Assembly: GCA_964518215.1 (NCBI GenBank)
Contig: CAZFFP010000007.1
Location: 1-64,000, forward strand
DNA from: CAYSGX01 sp964518215
GTDB taxonomy: Bacteria; Bacteroidota; Bacteroidia; Chitinophagales; CAIOSU01
Direction: 5' to 3'
Length of the DNA: 64,000 nt
Translations under genes and position numbers: made by a program
The notes under the pieces: model-generated
Databases searched by the model: none
What the model was told of the DNA's origin: nothing
The model's input: only the letters and a program-made list of their open reading frames with translations
Shown: in pieces, positions 62,277 to 64,000 of the stretch
How positions within the stretch are numbered: position 1 is the first letter of the stretch
Layout of the letters: each line of letters begins with the position of its first letter

Positions 62277-62572
62277 TGTCCTTGTTCCCAGTCTAAGGTG
62301 TTGATGGTTTTGTCGTCAATAAAAATATCGTAAGGCGGTTTGTCCAAGCGCAATTCGTGATACTTAGCTCCCCACGATTGCAGTTGCTGCTCGGTGAGTG
62401 CGCGCCAATCCAAACCGCTTTTCATACCGCGAGCAGTCCAATAAACGATGTGGTTGCCGGCATCGTATAAGCGGTTCACTCTTTCGATATTTTCAGGAAT
62501 CGGTTTGGAGTTGGGGTAATCGGTGCCGTGCGTAATGGCAACGGTATTGTCAATGTCAACATATATATCCAT
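62234..62572 (-). CDS. Small HAD-like phosphatase, candidate Kdo8P phosphatase
   Basis: A 112-residue protein with HAD motif I DIDNTVA at residues 6-12 (nucleophile pair Asp6/Asp8), motif II-like YWTARG near 44, and the late acidic motif YDIFIDDK. No cap domain. Location at the head of the HAD-KdsD-KdsA overlap suggests it could provide the missing KdsC step, but KdsC is normally about 170 residues and opens with DVDGVLTDG, so this is inference. It resembles small capsule-biosynthesis phosphatases. Overlaps kdsD by 43 bp. Confidence 0.75.
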   Translation of the reverse strand: MDIYVDIDNTVAITHGTDYPNSKPIPENIERVNRLYDAGNHIVYWTARGMKSGLDWRALTEQQLQSWGAKYHELRLDKPPYDIFIDDKTINTLDWEQGQWIEKLKGPERFSK

Positions 62573-62644
62573 GAGGTGCGAAGATACAGGGTTTAGGGGA
62601 GTATGGATCTTTGATTAATAAATGCAGAATGCAAAAATTTATCT

Positions 62645-63364
62645 CTAAAACCTAATGATACCCAACCAACTCATCATGACCATAGCGTAATAGGTAGGGT
62701 CAATTTCGAACCATTTTTTGGAGAACTTAGGGCTTTGCGGAAACTTATGATGATTGTTTTGAAACAATTCGCCCAACATGATGAATCCCCACGGCTCGGA
62801 GTTTTTGGATTTATCTCCGTTGTTGAAATTGGCGTAGCCGTATTTGTGCCCACACCAGTTCACCAATGCGCCATGTATAGGCCCCATCAAATAATGAATG
62901 GGCAACAACAAAAACATCCACCAGTGTGTGGCGAAGAAAATATAAAAGAGGGTATAGGCAATACCAAAACTTACACGAACAGTCATGCTGTCGCCAAAGC
63001 GGTCTAAACGTTCCCAAACAGGATAATTGCCCTTAAACTCAGGTTCGGTATTGACTTGGTTGTTGACAAGTTGGATATAAATGTTTTTGGTATTCCACAT
63101 CATTTTAAAAACATCTTTGAAAAAATGTGGCGAATGCGGGTCTTTGTGGGTGTCGCTGTAGGCATGGTGCTGACGGTGCATGATAGCATAAGCGCGGGGC
63201 ACCAAAAACGATGAGCCCATAGTAAAAAACGTGAGCAGATAATGCACTTTTTCCCAAAATTTACTCATCGAAAACATTCGGTGCGATGCATAGCGATGCA
63301 GAAAAAAAGTATGAAAGAACAGCGAAAGAAACCAATGTGTAACGAAGAAAATAAAAATAATCAT
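62645..63364 (-). CDS. Fatty acyl-CoA desaturase family protein
   Basis: A 239-residue membrane di-iron enzyme. Three histidine boxes are visible: HRYASH near residue 24, HRQHH near 64 and NNHHKFP near 205, matching the delta-9-type desaturase pattern. Hydrophobic segments flank boxes 1 and 2. It is short for the family but complete. The ATG at 63364 is preferred over a TTG one codon upstream. Likely introduces a double bond into membrane acyl chains. Confidence 0.9.
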   Translation of the reverse strand: MIIFIFFVTHWFLSLFFHTFFLHRYASHRMFSMSKFWEKVHYLLTFFTMGSSFLVPRAYAIMHRQHHAYSDTHKDPHSPHFFKDVFKMMWNTKNIYIQLVNNQVNTEPEFKGNYPVWERLDRFGDSMTVRVSFGIAYTLFYIFFATHWWMFLLLPIHYLMGPIHGALVNWCGHKYGYANFNNGDKSKNSEPWGFIMLGELFQNNHHKFPQSPKFSKKWFEIDPTYYAMVMMSWLGIIRF

Positions 63365-63449
63365 CAATTGAAACTTTGTTACAAATATCGAACATTAATA
63401 TCGCCTCTCACAGCATCAGCCATTTATTAACGCATTAGAAACGAGAAAT

Positions 63450-64000
63450 TCAGGTGTAATTATAAAATCCCTGACCGGTTTTTTTCCCTAATTGACCTGC
63501 CAAAACTTTTTGCTGTTGCAGGCGCGAAGGGCGAAATTTTCCATCGAAATGAAACGACTCAAACATGGCTGTAGTAACATTGAAATTAGTATCCACGCCT
63601 ATAAGGTCCATCAATTTAAAAGGTCCCATTTTAAATCCTATAGATTCGGTCAGTTCATCAATGGTTTCGAGCGATGCAATGTTCTCTTCTAAAATTTTAA
63701 GGCTTTCTACATAGTAATGACGGGCTACGCGATTTACAATAAAGCCCGGTGCATCTTTGGCATATACCGGAGTTTTTTCCAATTTTTCGGCTATTTGAAA
63801 AAGTGTTTGACTCACATTTTCGTTGGTTGCTGCACCCGAAATTATCTCTACGAGTTTCATGATGTGTGCAGGATTAAAAAAGTGCATTCCGGCAATTCTT
63901 TCAGGATTTTTCAACGGTGCTGCAATGCGCGTAATGGGAATAGAAGAAGTATTGCTGGCTATTATGGTGTTTTCAGAATTTACCGCAATCAACTTTTTCA
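63450..64000 (-). CDS. 3-hydroxyacyl-CoA dehydrogenase (partial, 5' end outside window)
   Basis: The 3' end of an NAD-dependent beta-oxidation dehydrogenase: about 183 residues with IIASNTSSIPIT and GMHFFNPAHIMKLVEII (catalytic His in the HFFNP motif), then DAPGFIVNRV and a C-terminal helical domain (DLIGVDTNF, GKKTGQGFYNY). The reading frame is open to the window edge, so the N-terminal Rossmann fold is outside. Probably transcribed toward the desaturase gene. Confidence 0.92.
   Translation of the reverse strand, partial: KKLIAVNSENTIIASNTSSIPITRIAAPLKNPERIAGMHFFNPAHIMKLVEIISGAATNENVSQTLFQIAEKLEKTPVYAKDAPGFIVNRVARHYYVESLKILEENIASLETIDELTESIGFKMGPFKLMDLIGVDTNFNVTTAMFESFHFDGKFRPSRLQQQKVLAGQLGKKTGQGFYNYT

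Overview
The window looks like chromosome from an uncultured or environmental member of the Bacteroidota. The gene content supports this: DUF4175 and DUF4834 proteins, a DUF433/DUF5615 toxin-antitoxin pair, mnmG beside a Big_5 lipoprotein, a very large Ig/PKD-rich secreted protein, TAnnTTTG-type -7 promoter elements and weak ribosome binding sites. There are 48 protein genes, two of them cut by the window edges. I see no rRNA, tRNA, CRISPR array, cobalamin riboswitch or insertion sequence.

Layout. 1-2.9 kb: a restriction endonuclease and a beta-type DNA methyltransferase, next to a tyrosine recombinase and repeat-like DNA that may be an integron-like cassette junction. 3-11.7 kb: housekeeping genes (DUF4175, RsbW-like ATPase, a toxin-antitoxin pair, ybeY, mnmG, a Big_5 lipoprotein). 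Two parS-like ParB sites in this block suggest closeness to the replication origin. 11.8-19.3 kb: surface-polysaccharide genes (asparagine synthase, GT4 glycosyltransferase, Wza-like lipoprotein, Wzc-like tyrosine autokinase, WecA/MraY-like transferase).

19.4-46.8 kb is the standout region, bracketed by the two halves of an O-antigen-type ABC exporter: the Wzm permease at 20.3 kb and the Wzt ATPase at 44.7 kb. It holds 11 proteins carrying 12 Fe(II)/2-oxoglutarate oxygenase-type domains: seven PhyH proteins with eight domains, one WelO5-like protein with a halogenase-type HxG metal motif, one JmjC/cupin_8 protein and two AspH-type proteins. With them are four radical SAM enzymes (three B12-binding type, one SPASM-like), a UbiA prenyltransferase, a LPG-synthase-type flippase, two paralogous polytopic membrane proteins, a GT2, an SGNH hydrolase and a pentaheme cytochrome. 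My reading, which is inference, is that this island builds and exports a heavily hydroxylated, possibly halogenated, lipid-linked surface glycan or glycolipid. I do not recognise it as a described pathway.

46.9-54 kb: a GT39-like membrane protein, prmC, a PhoB/PhoR-like two-component system preceded by 11-bp-spaced TTAAT repeats, kynureninase and an acyl-CoA dehydrogenase. 54-60.4 kb: one 2128-residue secreted protein with a beta-helix, a glycine-rich stretch and repeated Ig-like modules. 60.6-64 kb: DUF4834, a Kdo-synthesis group (kdsA, a CBS-less SIS isomerase and a small HAD protein), a fatty acyl desaturase and a truncated 3-hydroxyacyl-CoA dehydrogenase.
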